The translations under genes were made by a program, and so were the position numbers. A DNA stretch of 64,000 nucleotides from Paracoccus alkanivorans. GTDB taxonomy: Bacteria > Pseudomonadota > Alphaproteobacteria > Rhodobacterales > Rhodobacteraceae. Under the pieces are notes generated by a model that ran no database searches, was not told where the DNA came from, and worked only from the letters and a program-made list of their open reading frames with translations. The stretch spans positions 1 through 64,000 of the forward strand of contig NZ_QOKZ01000010.1 in NCBI RefSeq assembly GCF_003697785.1. The letters run 5' to 3'. This document shows positions 52,818 to 62,117 of this stretch, one piece after another (the stretch's first letter is position 1; each line of letters starts with the position of its first letter).

Positions 52818-55064
52818 TTATTGGCGTGCGAGCCATTCGGTGATCGGGCGGCGCAGATTGGTCAGTCCCGATTCCTGCGCCTCGTCGATGACCTTACGCA
52901 GTTCATCGATCGAGACTCGGCGGATCAGGTGCTTGACCGGCCCGATCGAGGCAGGGCGCATCGATAGCCGCCTGATTCCCAAGGCCGCGAATGTCAGCGC
53001 CTCGATCGGGCGGCCCGCGTCTTCGCCGCAGAAAGAGAGCGGCACACGCGCCTCTTCGCAGCGCGACACGATCTGGCGCAGCAGCATCAGGAATGAAGTA
53101 TTGAGCGTGTCGTAGCGGCGGCGGACGCGCTCGTTTTCCCGGTCGGCGGCAAAGAAGAACTGCTTCAGGTCGTTGCCGCCGATAGAAATGAAATCGCACA
53201 TCTCGAAGAAACGCTTGGGCGCGAATGCCAGCGATGGGGTTTCCAGCATGGCGCCCACCCGGATATCGCTGGGCATGTCGTGGCCAAGCCGCTGTTCCCG
53301 GGCCAGTTCGTGCATCAGGATGCGATAGGCGGCCTCGTATTCCGTGATGTCCGAGATGAAGGGGAACATCACATGCAGGGGGCGACCCGCCGAAGCGCGG
53401 ATAAGCGATTGCAACTGCATCCGCAATACGCCGCGCTTGTCCAGCCCCACGCGAATCGCACGCCAGCCCATTGCCGGATTCGGCTCGTCCTGAGGCTTCA
53501 TATAGGGCAAGACCTTGTCAGAGCCGATATCCAGTGTGCGGAACATCACCGGCTTGCCCTTGGCGCTGTCCATCACATGGCGGTAAAGCCTTGCCAACTC
53601 CGTCCGGCGGGGGACGTGGTTGCGGATCAGGAACTGCAATTCGGTGCGGAACAGTCCCACGCCCTCGGCCCCCGATCCCTCGAGCGAAGGCAGGTCGGCC
53701 ATCAGGCCGGCATTCATGTAAAGCTGTATCGTCGTTCCGCAGGTGCCGGTGGCAGGCAGGTTGCGCAGGCTGGCATAGCGATTCTGCGCCTCGGCCTGCA
53801 TGGCGAGATTGTCGCGGAACGCGGCCGTGACGCTGTCCTCGGGGCGCAGGTGCACGATGCCCTGATCACCATCGACAAGGATCGGGTCGCCGTTAAGCGC
53901 CTCGGCGGTAATACGACTGGCATGGATGACCAGGGGAATGGCCAATGCGCGGGCGACGATGGCGGCGTGGCTGCCTACCGAGCCTTCCTCCAGCACCACG
54001 CCTCGCAGCTTGCGGCCGTATTCCAGCAACTCTGCCGGCCCGATATTGCGGGCCACCAGGATCGGGTCCTCGGGCATCTCGGCACCGGTGTCGCTGCCTT
54101 GTCCTGTCAGGATGCGCAGCAGGCGGTTCGACAGGTCATCCAGATCGTGCAGCCTGTCCCGCAAATAGGGATCGGCGGCCAGTTCCAGCCGGGCGCGGGC
54201 GGCGGATTGCTCTTTTTCGACCGCCGCTTCGGCCGAGAGGCCCAGCTTGATGTCCTCTTCCATCCGGCGCAGCCAGCTGCGCGAATGGGCAAACATCCGG
54301 TAGGTTTCCAGCACAGCGGTATGCTCTCCGCCGCCACCCATATCGGCTGCGGCGACCATCGTGTCGACGGTTTCGCGCAGGCGGTTTACACCATCATGCA
54401 GGCGCTGGAGTTCTGCTTCGGGATCGTCGCCGACCGGATTGGCGACCACCACCCGGGGATCGTGAAGCCAGACATGCCCCTCGGCCGCGCCCTCCTGCCC
54501 GGTTCCGCCACGGAACATCAGCGGGAAGCGATGCGCCAGGGGCATGCTGTCGGACTGGCTGCCCTGAAAGGCGCCAAGCTCGGTCATCTCTGCCAGCACC
54601 ATGGCGACGACTTCGAGGCCGTAGACCTCGTCATCGCTGAAAAGCCGCTTTTCCTGCGACTGCACGACCAGCACCCCGAGCCGCTCGCCCACACGCTGGA
54701 TCGGGACGCCCAGAAAACTGGGGAACACCTCTTCGCCGGTTTCGGGCATGAAGCGGAATCCGGGCGCGGAGGGTGCGTCTGCGGTGTTCACGTAACGCCC
54801 TGTGCGAGCGACGCGCCCGACCAGGCCCTCGCCCAGGCGCAGCCTCGTCTGATGGACGGCCTCGACCCGCAGCCCCTCGGTGGCGCAAAGCTCCAGAGTT
54901 TCCGCGTCCCGGAACAGGTAGATCGAACAGACCTGCGTGCCCATCGAATCGGCGATATGATGGGTGATCTGGTCAAGCCGATCCTGCCCGCCCCCCGGGG
55001 CGGCAAGAATTTCCTTCAGCCGCCTCAGCAGCTTGCGTGAATCGCTATCTTTCCGGTCCGGCAT
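52818..55064 (-). CDS. ptsP: PtsP, enzyme I of the nitrogen PTS
   Basis: A 748-residue soluble kinase that transfers phosphate from PEP to the NPr protein, linking carbon and nitrogen state. An N-terminal GAF domain (about 20-165) is followed by the PEP-utiliser N domain, the phospho-His domain (GSVGSHAAIVARALAIPLVI, His in SHAAIVAR) and the PEP-binding barrel (ELQFLIRNHVPRRTELARLY, VMFPFISDITEYEAAYRIL, FISIGGNDLKQFFFAADREN). All catalytic elements look intact. No ptsO/ptsN gene is adjacent. Confidence 0.94.
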   Translation of the reverse strand: MPDRKDSDSRKLLRRLKEILAAPGGGQDRLDQITHHIADSMGTQVCSIYLFRDAETLELCATEGLRVEAVHQTRLRLGEGLVGRVARTGRYVNTADAPSAPGFRFMPETGEEVFPSFLGVPIQRVGERLGVLVVQSQEKRLFSDDEVYGLEVVAMVLAEMTELGAFQGSQSDSMPLAHRFPLMFRGGTGQEGAAEGHVWLHDPRVVVANPVGDDPEAELQRLHDGVNRLRETVDTMVAAADMGGGGEHTAVLETYRMFAHSRSWLRRMEEDIKLGLSAEAAVEKEQSAARARLELAADPYLRDRLHDLDDLSNRLLRILTGQGSDTGAEMPEDPILVARNIGPAELLEYGRKLRGVVLEEGSVGSHAAIVARALAIPLVIHASRITAEALNGDPILVDGDQGIVHLRPEDSVTAAFRDNLAMQAEAQNRYASLRNLPATGTCGTTIQLYMNAGLMADLPSLEGSGAEGVGLFRTELQFLIRNHVPRRTELARLYRHVMDSAKGKPVMFRTLDIGSDKVLPYMKPQDEPNPAMGWRAIRVGLDKRGVLRMQLQSLIRASAGRPLHVMFPFISDITEYEAAYRILMHELAREQRLGHDMPSDIRVGAMLETPSLAFAPKRFFEMCDFISIGGNDLKQFFFAADRENERVRRRYDTLNTSFLMLLRQIVSRCEEARVPLSFCGEDAGRPIEALTFAALGIRRLSMRPASIGPVKHLIRRVSIDELRKVIDEAQESGLTNLRRPITEWLARQ

Positions 55065-55132
55065 CGCGCCCCTGTCTTTTTTGCCGCGATGGCCCTGTGG
55101 GCCGTGCTCCGGATCTTGCGTCCGGTTTCCCC

Positions 55133-56389
55133 TCAGGCCATCTCCAGGCCAAAGGCATCATGCAGTGCCTGAACCGCGAGTTCCATATATTTGCGGTCGA
55201 TCAGCACCGAAATCTTGATCTCGCTCGTGGCGATGACCTTGATGTTGATGTTCTCATCGGCGAGCGCCTTGAACATCCGGGCCGCGACCCCGGTCGCGCT
55301 GCGCATCCCGATGCCGACGACGCTGACCTTGGCGACCTCGGTATCGGCTATCAGTTCCTCGTAGGAAATCGTCCCGGCTGCCCGCGCCTCCTCCATGACC
55401 TTGCGGGCACGCTCGACCTGATTGATCGGGACCGAGAAGGTCATGTCGGTCACCGAGCCGGGGTGATCCTCGTAATCCTTTTCCGAGATGTTCTGCACGA
55501 TCATATCGACATTCACACCGGCCTCGGCCAGCGGCGCAAAGATCGCGGCCGATATGCCGGGGCGGTCTTCGACCGTGACAAGGGTGATCTTGGCCTCTTC
55601 CCGTGAATAGGCGACCCCGTTGACGACTTTCGATTCCATGATTTCATCCTCATCGCAGACCAGCGTGCCGGAATTTTCGTCGGTATCCTCGAAGGAGGAT
55701 AGCACACGCAGCCGGACCTTGTAGCGCATCGCCAGCTCGACCGAGCGGGTTTGCAGCACCTTCGCCCCCAGACTGGCCAGTTCAAGCATTTCCTCGAAGG
55801 CGATCTTTTCCAGCTTGCGCGCTTTCGAGGTAATGCGCGGATCGGTGGTGTAGATGCCATCGACATCGGTATAGATGTCGCAGCGCTCGGCCTCGAAGGC
55901 AGCGGCAAAGGCGACGGCGGTGGTATCCGAGCCACCGCGTCCAAGGGTGGTGATCCGCCCGTCCGGCCCCAGCCCCTGGAATCCGGCCACCACGGCGACC
56001 TTGAAGCCCTCCTGGAACTTGCGGTCGATATTATCGCGAGGAATATCAACGAAACGCGCTGCCGAATGGGCGTCGGTGGTGTTGATCGGCACCTGCCAGC
56101 CTTGCCAGCTCCGCGCCGGAACGCCCATCTCCTGGAGGGTCAGCGCCATCAGCCCGGCTGTCACGTTTTCGCCCGAGCTAACCACGGCGTCATATTCGCG
56201 CGCGTCGAACAGGGGCGAGGTCTGCTCGACCCAGCCAACCAGTTCGTTGGTCCGGCCCGACATGGCGCTGACGATAACGATGACATCATAGCCGCGCTCG
56301 ACTTCGCGCTGAACCTTCTGGGCGGCATTCCCGATCCGCTCCAGGTCGGCCACGGAAGTGCCGCCGAATTTCATTACCAGAAGCGGCAT
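55133..56389 (-). CDS. lysC: Aspartate kinase
   Basis: First step of Lys, Thr and Met synthesis: phosphorylates aspartate. The 418-residue protein begins MPLLVMKFGGTSVADLERIG (KFGGTSV substrate/ATP loop), with SSGENVTAGLMALTL and the kinase-domain end FEEMLELASLGAKVLQTRSV. Two ACT domains fill the last 160 residues (VTVEDRPGISAAIFAPLAEA, KVSVVGIGMRSATGVAARMF) and would bind feedback inhibitors. It is 68 bases from ptsP in the same direction. Confidence 0.96.
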   Translation of the reverse strand: MPLLVMKFGGTSVADLERIGNAAQKVQREVERGYDVIVIVSAMSGRTNELVGWVEQTSPLFDAREYDAVVSSGENVTAGLMALTLQEMGVPARSWQGWQVPINTTDAHSAARFVDIPRDNIDRKFQEGFKVAVVAGFQGLGPDGRITTLGRGGSDTTAVAFAAAFEAERCDIYTDVDGIYTTDPRITSKARKLEKIAFEEMLELASLGAKVLQTRSVELAMRYKVRLRVLSSFEDTDENSGTLVCDEDEIMESKVVNGVAYSREEAKITLVTVEDRPGISAAIFAPLAEAGVNVDMIVQNISEKDYEDHPGSVTDMTFSVPINQVERARKVMEEARAAGTISYEELIADTEVAKVSVVGIGMRSATGVAARMFKALADENINIKVIATSEIKISVLIDRKYMELAVQALHDAFGLEMA

Positions 56390-56501
56390 TGCGGGCCTCC
56401 AGCCTCAGACTTGTCCATCGGCGCGGCTTTTATGGCTGGGGGCGGAAAACCGCAAGAGGAGATGCGACAGGCCTGCCGCATCAACGCATTTCACTGCGAT
56501 G

Positions 56502-56915
56502 TCAATTCGCCTTCTGACGCGGGATGAACGGCAAGGGTGCAACGGGCACTCCGTCCTCGATCAGCTTGCGCGCATCCTCAGGCCGCGCCTCACCATGAAT
56601 CGCGCGGCTCGGACGCTCGCCCTCATGCATGGCGCGGGCCTCGTCAGCAAAGCGCAGCCCCACATAGTCGGAATTCTTTTCGACATGCTCGCGCAGTTTT
56701 TCCAGCGCGACTTCGGCGGGGTTGCGCGGCACATTCAGCCGCTGCATCTTCTCGGCCGGGACCGACGGCGCCATCAGCGCCTTCTCCACGCTTGTGGAAC
56801 CACATTGCGCGCACGCGACCTGGCCGGAACCCCGCATCGCCTCGAAACCTTCGGACGAGCGGAACCAGCCATCGAAATCGTGACCTTTGTCACAGCGCAA
56901 TGCATAGCGGATCAT
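56502..56915 (-). CDS. DUF1178 family protein
   Basis: A 137-residue protein of the DUF1178 family. It starts MIRYALRCDKGHDFDGWFRS and has a CAQC pair (VACAQCGSTSVEKALMAPSV) like a zinc ribbon, with the first Cys of CDKGHDF as likely extra ligand. A C-terminal RFADEARAMHEGERPSRAIH and GEARPEDARKLIEDGVPVAP completes the pattern. Function unknown. It is followed on the minus strand by lysC and preceded by waaA. Confidence 0.9.
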   Translation of the reverse strand: MIRYALRCDKGHDFDGWFRSSEGFEAMRGSGQVACAQCGSTSVEKALMAPSVPAEKMQRLNVPRNPAEVALEKLREHVEKNSDYVGLRFADEARAMHEGERPSRAIHGEARPEDARKLIEDGVPVAPLPFIPRQKAN

Positions 56916-56937
56916 GCGAAATCCTCACTTGTATTCC

Positions 56938-58143
56938 CTATATATCGTGTCGGGTTCCGGGCTTGGCAAGATCCCTCAGCCGGGCAAGCAAGGCCGTCGG
57001 ATCGCCCGCGCGCTTGTCCAGAACATCCCGGGCGGCATGGCCTATCGCCCGCGCCGCTGCGGGCTCGGAGACCAGCCGGATCATTTCCGCCTCCAGGGTC
57101 TGCCTGTCAACCGCGACCGCGCCGCCTGCCGCAGCAAGAGCGGCATAATTGTCCGCGTGATTGCCTATATGCGGGCCGTGCAGGATCGCACAGCGATAAG
57201 CGGCTGGTTCCCAGGGAGTATGACCGCCATGATCGGTCAGCGACCCTCCGACAAGACAAATCCCCGCCTCTGTATACCAGCGCGGCATTTCACCCAACGT
57301 ATCCGCCAGCAGGAGCGGCGCGTTACCGTGACCTTGCGAACGCCGCCGCACCTCCAGACCGCGTGCTGCGATAAGCGCGGCGATGTCGTCGCCTCGCTGC
57401 GGATGGCGCGGGGCCAGTATCAGGCGCAGGTCGGGATGGGTTGCGCGGGCCGCTTGCCAGGCATCCAGAATGACCGCATCCTCACCCTCATGGGTCGAGG
57501 CAGCCAATACCACGAGATCGCGTGCCGGATCGTCGTCAGGCGGGATGACTTGCGCGGGCGCCAGCAGCTTCAGGTCCAGTTGCGGCAGGATCGCGGCGTC
57601 ACACAGGCCGAGATGGCGCAACCGGGCCTCGCTCCCCGTGTCCTGCGCCGAAAGTGCCGCGATTCGTCCCAGCATCGGGGCGATCACGCCGCGCAGCCGT
57701 GTCCATTTCGCCGCCGAACGCTCGGACATCCGTGCCCCTATCATCGCCTGAGCGATCCCCCGGTCGGCCAGCATGCGTGACCGCAGCGGCCAGAACTCAC
57801 CCTCGACCGTCAATGCCAGCCGTGGCCTGACAGTATCCAGAAACCTGCCCAGGGCTCCCGGCATGTCCAGCGGTGCCAACCGGGCAGGCAGGCCCCATCC
57901 GGTAACCATATCGCGGCCCGTCACGCTATTGGCCGTGACCTGCAGGCGGAATTCGGTTGCCAATGCCTCGATGACCGGGCGGGCAGAGGTCAACTCGCCC
58001 ACCGAGGCGCCGTGCACCCAGATATCGGCGGCGGCCGGAAACTGCCCCAGAACGAGCCTTTCGCGCAGAGCCTCCGATCCGCCAATCTGTGCGCGCAGCC
58101 GAAGAAATGCTTCGGCCAATCGGGTTGTCGCGGCGTAGATCAT
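56938..58143 (-). CDS. waaA: 3-deoxy-D-manno-octulosonic acid transferase (KdtA/WaaA)
   Basis: Adds Kdo from CMP-Kdo to lipid IVA in lipopolysaccharide synthesis. The 401-residue protein contains IWVHGASVGELTSARPVIEA (the acceptor/catalytic Glu region of the family), LALTVEGEFWPLRSRMLADR, LILAPRHPQRGDDIAALIAA and GICLVGGSLTDHGGHTPWEP (the nucleotide-binding end; the family G-G-S motif is present). The N-terminal helix is short. Its start overlaps by 4 bases (ATGA) with a possible small upstream gene. Confidence 0.92.
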   Translation of the reverse strand: MIYAATTRLAEAFLRLRAQIGGSEALRERLVLGQFPAAADIWVHGASVGELTSARPVIEALATEFRLQVTANSVTGRDMVTGWGLPARLAPLDMPGALGRFLDTVRPRLALTVEGEFWPLRSRMLADRGIAQAMIGARMSERSAAKWTRLRGVIAPMLGRIAALSAQDTGSEARLRHLGLCDAAILPQLDLKLLAPAQVIPPDDDPARDLVVLAASTHEGEDAVILDAWQAARATHPDLRLILAPRHPQRGDDIAALIAARGLEVRRRSQGHGNAPLLLADTLGEMPRWYTEAGICLVGGSLTDHGGHTPWEPAAYRCAILHGPHIGNHADNYAALAAAGGAVAVDRQTLEAEMIRLVSEPAAARAIGHAARDVLDKRAGDPTALLARLRDLAKPGTRHDI

Positions 58144-58421
58144 CGGGAACCCTTGGCTTGATGGCGGAAGTTGGGCGCCGGAGGCAGGCCGAGCTTCGCG
58201 AAGTCATCCACTGCAGCCGCTCCCTGAGGTTTGCCGGACTGGATAGCAGTTGGGCCATCTGGCCGCAATCGCGGGAATATCCATTTGCCGCCGCGTGCCA
58301 GGCGAGCCCCGGACGGAAACCGACATTTTCTTGCCGTTCTGCCAAGGCGAACGCCATGTTCTGGCGTTGTCATCTGGACCAGAACGCCTCGGGCGGTCAT
58401 TGTTTCCGTGAAAGCAGACAT
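58140..58421 (-). CDS. Possible small protein translated just before waaA
   Basis: A putative 93-residue protein, MSAFTETMTARGVLVQMTTP onward, with no recognised family and many basic residues. The only support is its ATGA overlap with waaA and a loose AGGA about 9 bases before the ATG. A longer frame of 176 residues exists but begins with unlikely sequence. It may be noncoding. Confidence 0.35.
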   Translation of the reverse strand: MSAFTETMTARGVLVQMTTPEHGVRLGRTARKCRFPSGARLARGGKWIFPRLRPDGPTAIQSGKPQGAAAVDDFAKLGLPPAPNFRHQAKGSR

Positions 58422-58575
58422 GAGGCCGTTTCCTTCCGGCATCGGACTATCCTGGGTGAGCATGGATATGAACAAACCGGAAATCGCACGCGTTGCGGTG
58501 GCAAGCACCAGCGGAAACGCGGCACGACATAGTGAGGCGATGCCGGCCCGGTCACAACCCTGATGGAGACTTCGC

Positions 58576-59550
58576 ATGGGACAACTCGTCGACGGCACAT
58601 GGCATGATGTTTGGTATGATACCGAAAGCACTGGCGGACGGTTCCAGCGGACCACGACCTCGTGGCGCAACTGGATTACCCCGCATGGCGCGGCGGGACC
58701 CTCCGGCGAGGGTGGTTTTGCCGCGGAAAGCGGGCGTTACCACCTTTATGTCAGCCTTGCCTGCCCTTGGGCACACAGAACGCTGATCTTTCGCGAACTC
58801 AAAGGTTTAGCATCGCATATCGGAGTTTCGGTCGTCCATCCGGACATGTTGTCGGAGGGCTGGGAATTCCGCGCTGACTTCCCCGCCGCAACCGGTGACG
58901 GCCTGTTCGGCACACGCTTTCTGCGCGAGATTTATCTGCGCGCCCACCCGAAGGCTTCGGGTCGGGTGACCGTTCCGGTGCTGTGGGACAAACATCGCGA
59001 TACGATCGTCAGCAATGAAAGCGCCGAGATCGTTCGCATGTTCAACTCGGCCTTTGACGAACTGACCGGGAACGGGGATGATTACTATCCGGCCGATCTG
59101 CGCCCGCAGATCGACGCGCTGAACGAGCGCATCTATGACACGGTGAATAACGGCGTCTACAAGGCCGGATTTGCCACCAGCCAGCAGGCTTACGACGAGG
59201 CCGTTGCCCCGCTATTCGACAGCTTCGACTGGCTGGAGGATATGCTGGGCAGGCAGCGCTACCTGACCGGCGACCGGCTGACCGAGGCCGATTGGCGGCT
59301 GTTCACCACGCTGGTCCGCTTTGATCCGGTCTATCACACTCATTTCAAGTGCAACCGGGCATGGCTGCGGGAATATCCGAATCTCTGGGGCTGGACGCGT
59401 GAACTGTATCAGATGCCGGGAATCGCCGGGACGGTGAATTTCGATCATATCGTGCGGCATTATCATTACAGTCACACGACGATTAATCCCAATCGCATCA
59501 TCCCGATCAATCCGCGTATCGACTGGACCGAACCGCATGGCCGGGGCTGA
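58576..59550 (+). CDS. Glutathionyl-hydroquinone reductase (GST Xi class)
   Basis: A 324-residue cytoplasmic enzyme that reduces glutathionyl-hydroquinones using glutathione, related to YqjG/PcpF. The catalytic Cys63 lies in SLACPWAHRTLIF, the conserved C-P-W-A. The thioredoxin-like domain is followed by the all-helical GST C-terminal domain (DSFDWLEDMLGRQRYLTGDR, LTEADWRLFTTLVRFDPVYH), whose final HYHYSHTTINPNRIIPINPR carries the family tail. GGAG lies 7 bases upstream of the ATG. Divergent from waaA. Confidence 0.94.
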   Translation: MGQLVDGTWHDVWYDTESTGGRFQRTTTSWRNWITPHGAAGPSGEGGFAAESGRYHLYVSLACPWAHRTLIFRELKGLASHIGVSVVHPDMLSEGWEFRADFPAATGDGLFGTRFLREIYLRAHPKASGRVTVPVLWDKHRDTIVSNESAEIVRMFNSAFDELTGNGDDYYPADLRPQIDALNERIYDTVNNGVYKAGFATSQQAYDEAVAPLFDSFDWLEDMLGRQRYLTGDRLTEADWRLFTTLVRFDPVYHTHFKCNRAWLREYPNLWGWTRELYQMPGIAGTVNFDHIVRHYHYSHTTINPNRIIPINPRIDWTEPHGRG

Positions 59551-59580
59551 TACCGGTTTTCGGCCGAAGATTGACGGGCT

Positions 59581-60627
59581 TTACGTATTCCTCAGCTTTC
59601 CCAGGGATTCGCGATCCATGAACTCGGTCGGCAGGGTGATCGACTCCGGCCGTTTCCCTTCGACGATCCAGCGCATGAGACAGTCGCCAGCCGCGGCGCC
59701 CATCCGGCGATGAGGCACGCGCACTGTCGCCAGCGGAGGATAGACGGCTGTCGCAAGTTCGATATCGTCAAAACCCGTGATCGACAGTTCTCCGGGCACG
59801 TCGATCCCCAGAATGCGGGCGCCTCTCAGGGCTCCGGCGGCAAGCACGTCGTTACCGCAGATGATTGCAGTCGGCCGATCCGTGCCGGTCAGCAGACGTA
59901 TCGCGGCGGCCTCTCCGTCATTCAACGAATAGGGGCACTCGGTCAGGTACGCGGGGTGTATCGGGATGCCCGCATTTTCCAGCACCGCAACGATACCCGC
60001 GACGCGAGCTTGTGCGCGATCATTGTCCCGCGTGATTCCCGAGATCACCGCGATCCGGCGATGCCCCATTTCCACGACGCGGAGTGCGACCCCTGCCGCA
60101 GCACTGGCATTGTCGAAGCCGATTGTCACATGCGGTGTATTGGCAGGGGCTGACCAGAGGATCACGAAGGGAACGCCGCGCGCGTCGAGAAGTTCATAGG
60201 CACTTGCCGGACGCTCGCTACCGATCAGCACGACTCCGTCAACGCCGCGCGCAAGAAGGGTTCTGATCTGATCCTCTTCACGGGCAGGCGAATACTGGGA
60301 TGTCGCCACCAGCAGGGTGACGTTCCGGGCGGCCAGTGTTTCCTGAAGCGCCTGAATTGCGCGTGCGAAAATCGCGTTCTCCATTGTAGGGATGATCGCA
60401 CCGACGGTGTTGGTCCGGTTCGACGCCAGCGCCTGGCCACCGAAATTCGGGGTGTATCCCAGTTCCTTCACAGCCGCTTCGACGGCCTGACGCGTTGCCT
60501 CGCGCACGCGGGCCGGAGAGTTGAGGCTCCGGGAAACCGTGGCCGTCGACACGCCCGCCAGTCGGGCAACGTCCTCGATCGTCGGAAAGCGACGGCTGTA
60601 AGTGATCGGGTTCGAGTCCTCGGTCAT
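59581..60627 (-). CDS. LacI family transcriptional regulator
   Basis: A 348-residue repressor: N-terminal HTH (PTIEDVARLAGVSTATVSRS, with hinge LNSPARVREATRQA) and a periplasmic-binding-like ligand domain (VGAIIPTMENAIFARAIQAL; GVDGVVLIGSERPASAY; PTAIICGNDVLAAGALRGAR), typical of repressors of sugar or sugar-acid catabolism. The ATG at 60625-60627 is used because the HTH follows it directly. It is divergent from the second TRAP operon, and two palindromic operators lie in the gap. Confidence 0.92.
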   Translation of the reverse strand: MTEDSNPITYSRRFPTIEDVARLAGVSTATVSRSLNSPARVREATRQAVEAAVKELGYTPNFGGQALASNRTNTVGAIIPTMENAIFARAIQALQETLAARNVTLLVATSQYSPAREEDQIRTLLARGVDGVVLIGSERPASAYELLDARGVPFVILWSAPANTPHVTIGFDNASAAAGVALRVVEMGHRRIAVISGITRDNDRAQARVAGIVAVLENAGIPIHPAYLTECPYSLNDGEAAAIRLLTGTDRPTAIICGNDVLAAGALRGARILGIDVPGELSITGFDDIELATAVYPPLATVRVPHRRMGAAAGDCLMRWIVEGKRPESITLPTEFMDRESLGKLRNT

Positions 60628-60660
60628 GGCCTGGATATCCTGCTGTTTACGAATTGTGTG

Positions 60661-60698
60661 ATGTAAGCGCTTGCATGACAAGATGTAAGCGCTTACAT
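60661..60698. promoter_or_regulatory. Two LacI-type operators between the regulator and the TRAP operon
   Basis: ATGTAAGCGCTTGCAT (60661-60676) and ATGTAAGCGCTTACAT (60683-60698). The second is a perfect palindrome and the first differs by one base. Their centres lie 22 bases apart, about two helix turns. Both hold the LacI/PurR-type AAGCGCTT core. A plausible promoter overlaps them: TTGCAT (60671-60676) and TACATT (60694-60699) with a 17-base spacer, reading toward the TRAP genes. Confidence 0.75.
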
Positions 60699-60740
60699 TT
60701 GTCTTGCCGAGACGATTCGTTTGCATGAGGAGGTGTAACG

Positions 60741-60929
60741 ATGAGGTTGTTCGGAGTGATCGCTTTCACGGCCTCTGGCCTGCTTTTGCTGCTCTTTGTG
60801 CTCAATCTGATGCTGGCCGCGAATGGCGGTGCGCTGTTCGGAACTTCCGTGGAAGTGCTGACGCTGTTCGCCGCGTCGGCGTTGTTCGGTCTGGGCACCC
60901 TGATACGGGAAGCACGATCGAGAAGCTGA
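60741..60929 (+). CDS. Small membrane protein at the head of a TRAP operon
   Basis: A 62-residue protein with two hydrophobic stretches (about residues 5-26 and 36-55: GVIAFTASGLLLLLFVLNLM and VEVLTLFAASALFGLGTLI). It has an excellent ribosome site (AGGAGG, 7 bases). It is the first gene after the LacI operators and is 33 bases from dctP. Not recognised as a known family; a role with the transporter is only suggested by position. Confidence 0.75.
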   Translation: MRLFGVIAFTASGLLLLLFVLNLMLAANGGALFGTSVEVLTLFAASALFGLGTLIREARSRS

Positions 60930-60962
60930 TCACAGCAAGTTCCAAAGGGAGGATGCGGAACA

Positions 60963-62117
60963 ATGCCAAAGGAAACGGAGACGACCTGGAAAGCTGCGGC
61001 ATCGCGCCGCAATTTCATGAAACTCGCGGGTGCCGGAAGTTTCACCGCGGCAGTGCTGGCTTCGGCTGCGGGGACACTGTGGTCCGGCAAGGCTGCCGCA
61101 CAGATGGCCAACGAGGAGCGCGAACGCGAACAGGCGGCTGAACATGTCATGACGCTTGCGACCGCCTATGTCATGACGGCTGACCGCAGTTATCCGATCA
61201 TGCAACTCGACCTTAAGGAGAACATCCAGAACACCACGAACGGCAAGGTCTATGTCAAGCTGGCGCCTGCCGGTCAGTTGGGTGCGGCGAACGAGCTTGT
61301 GCAGAAAGTCCAGTCCGGGACCATTCAGGCCGCACAACACTCCATCGCCAATTTCGCGCCCTTCGCACCTGTCGTCGACCTGATCAATCTTCCCTATCTT
61401 TGCGGGTCGAACCAACGGTTCGTCAATCTTACCTATTCCGATGTCTGGAAAGACAGCGTCCATCCGCGGGTCGAAGCGCGCGGGTTCAAGCCGCTGTTTT
61501 ACGTGGTGATCGATCCGCGTGTTGTCGCCATCCGCAAGGGGGGTCCCGGGCCGGTCATGACGCCGGGGGATCTTCAAGGGGTGAAGTTCCGTGTTCCCGG
61601 CTCTGCGTTGTTGCAGACCTATTACCGGCTGGTCGGCGCCAATCCGACGCCAATTGCCTGGGGCGAAACACCCTCGGCGATCCAGCAGGGTGTGGCAGAT
61701 GCACTGGATCCGGCAGTCGGTGCGCTTTATGTGTTTGGCTTCAAGGAGATGCTGAGCCATGTGACCTTTACGCAGGCCGTTCCCGATGCGCAGGTCTATT
61801 CCTGCAATCTCGAATGGTTCCAGTCCATGCCGGCGGAGATCCAGGAAGCCATCGAGTTCGCCTCCAGGATCACGGCGGCGCAGAACCTGGCAAAGGTTCC
61901 TGCCGCACGCAGCTTTGCCATGGCGGAACTCGCCAAGTCCGGCGTCCAGTTTCATACGCTTGGTGATGACCAGCTTGCCGAGTGGAAGGAGGCCGGAGGT
62001 TATCAGCGAAGTGAATGGGATGATTTCAAGACCGAGCTGGCGGGCTCCAAGGCCGAGTTCGACAAGCTTGCCGAGGCGGCTGGCACCGAGGCCCGGGCCT
62101 ATGTCCATGATGCCTGA
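60963..62117 (+). CDS. TRAP transporter substrate-binding protein DctP, Tat-exported
   Basis: A 384-residue solute-binding protein of the DctP family. The N-terminus has the twin-arginine signal SRRNFMKLAGAG and hydrophobic segment, ending near GKAAAQ; the mature protein begins about residue 49. The conserved Arg lies in GDLQGVKFRVPGSALLQTYY, and PSAIQQGVADALDPAVGALY is the second-domain motif. The regulator is LacI-like, so the ligand may be a sugar acid or polyol-derived acid. The Tat signal is shared with some TRAP proteins that bind folded or with a cofactor. Confidence 0.9.
   Translation: MPKETETTWKAAASRRNFMKLAGAGSFTAAVLASAAGTLWSGKAAAQMANEEREREQAAEHVMTLATAYVMTADRSYPIMQLDLKENIQNTTNGKVYVKLAPAGQLGAANELVQKVQSGTIQAAQHSIANFAPFAPVVDLINLPYLCGSNQRFVNLTYSDVWKDSVHPRVEARGFKPLFYVVIDPRVVAIRKGGPGPVMTPGDLQGVKFRVPGSALLQTYYRLVGANPTPIAWGETPSAIQQGVADALDPAVGALYVFGFKEMLSHVTFTQAVPDAQVYSCNLEWFQSMPAEIQEAIEFASRITAAQNLAKVPAARSFAMAELAKSGVQFHTLGDDQLAEWKEAGGYQRSEWDDFKTELAGSKAEFDKLAEAAGTEARAYVHDA

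Noticed and set aside
53280..55040. Long plus-strand open frame over ptsP
   Set aside because: Shadow of ptsP on the opposite strand, with His/Gln-rich composition typical of antisense frames.
55088..55129. Short GC-rich inverted repeats between lysC and ptsP
   Set aside because: Stems are only 5 base pairs and no T-run follows on the minus strand, so a terminator cannot be supported.
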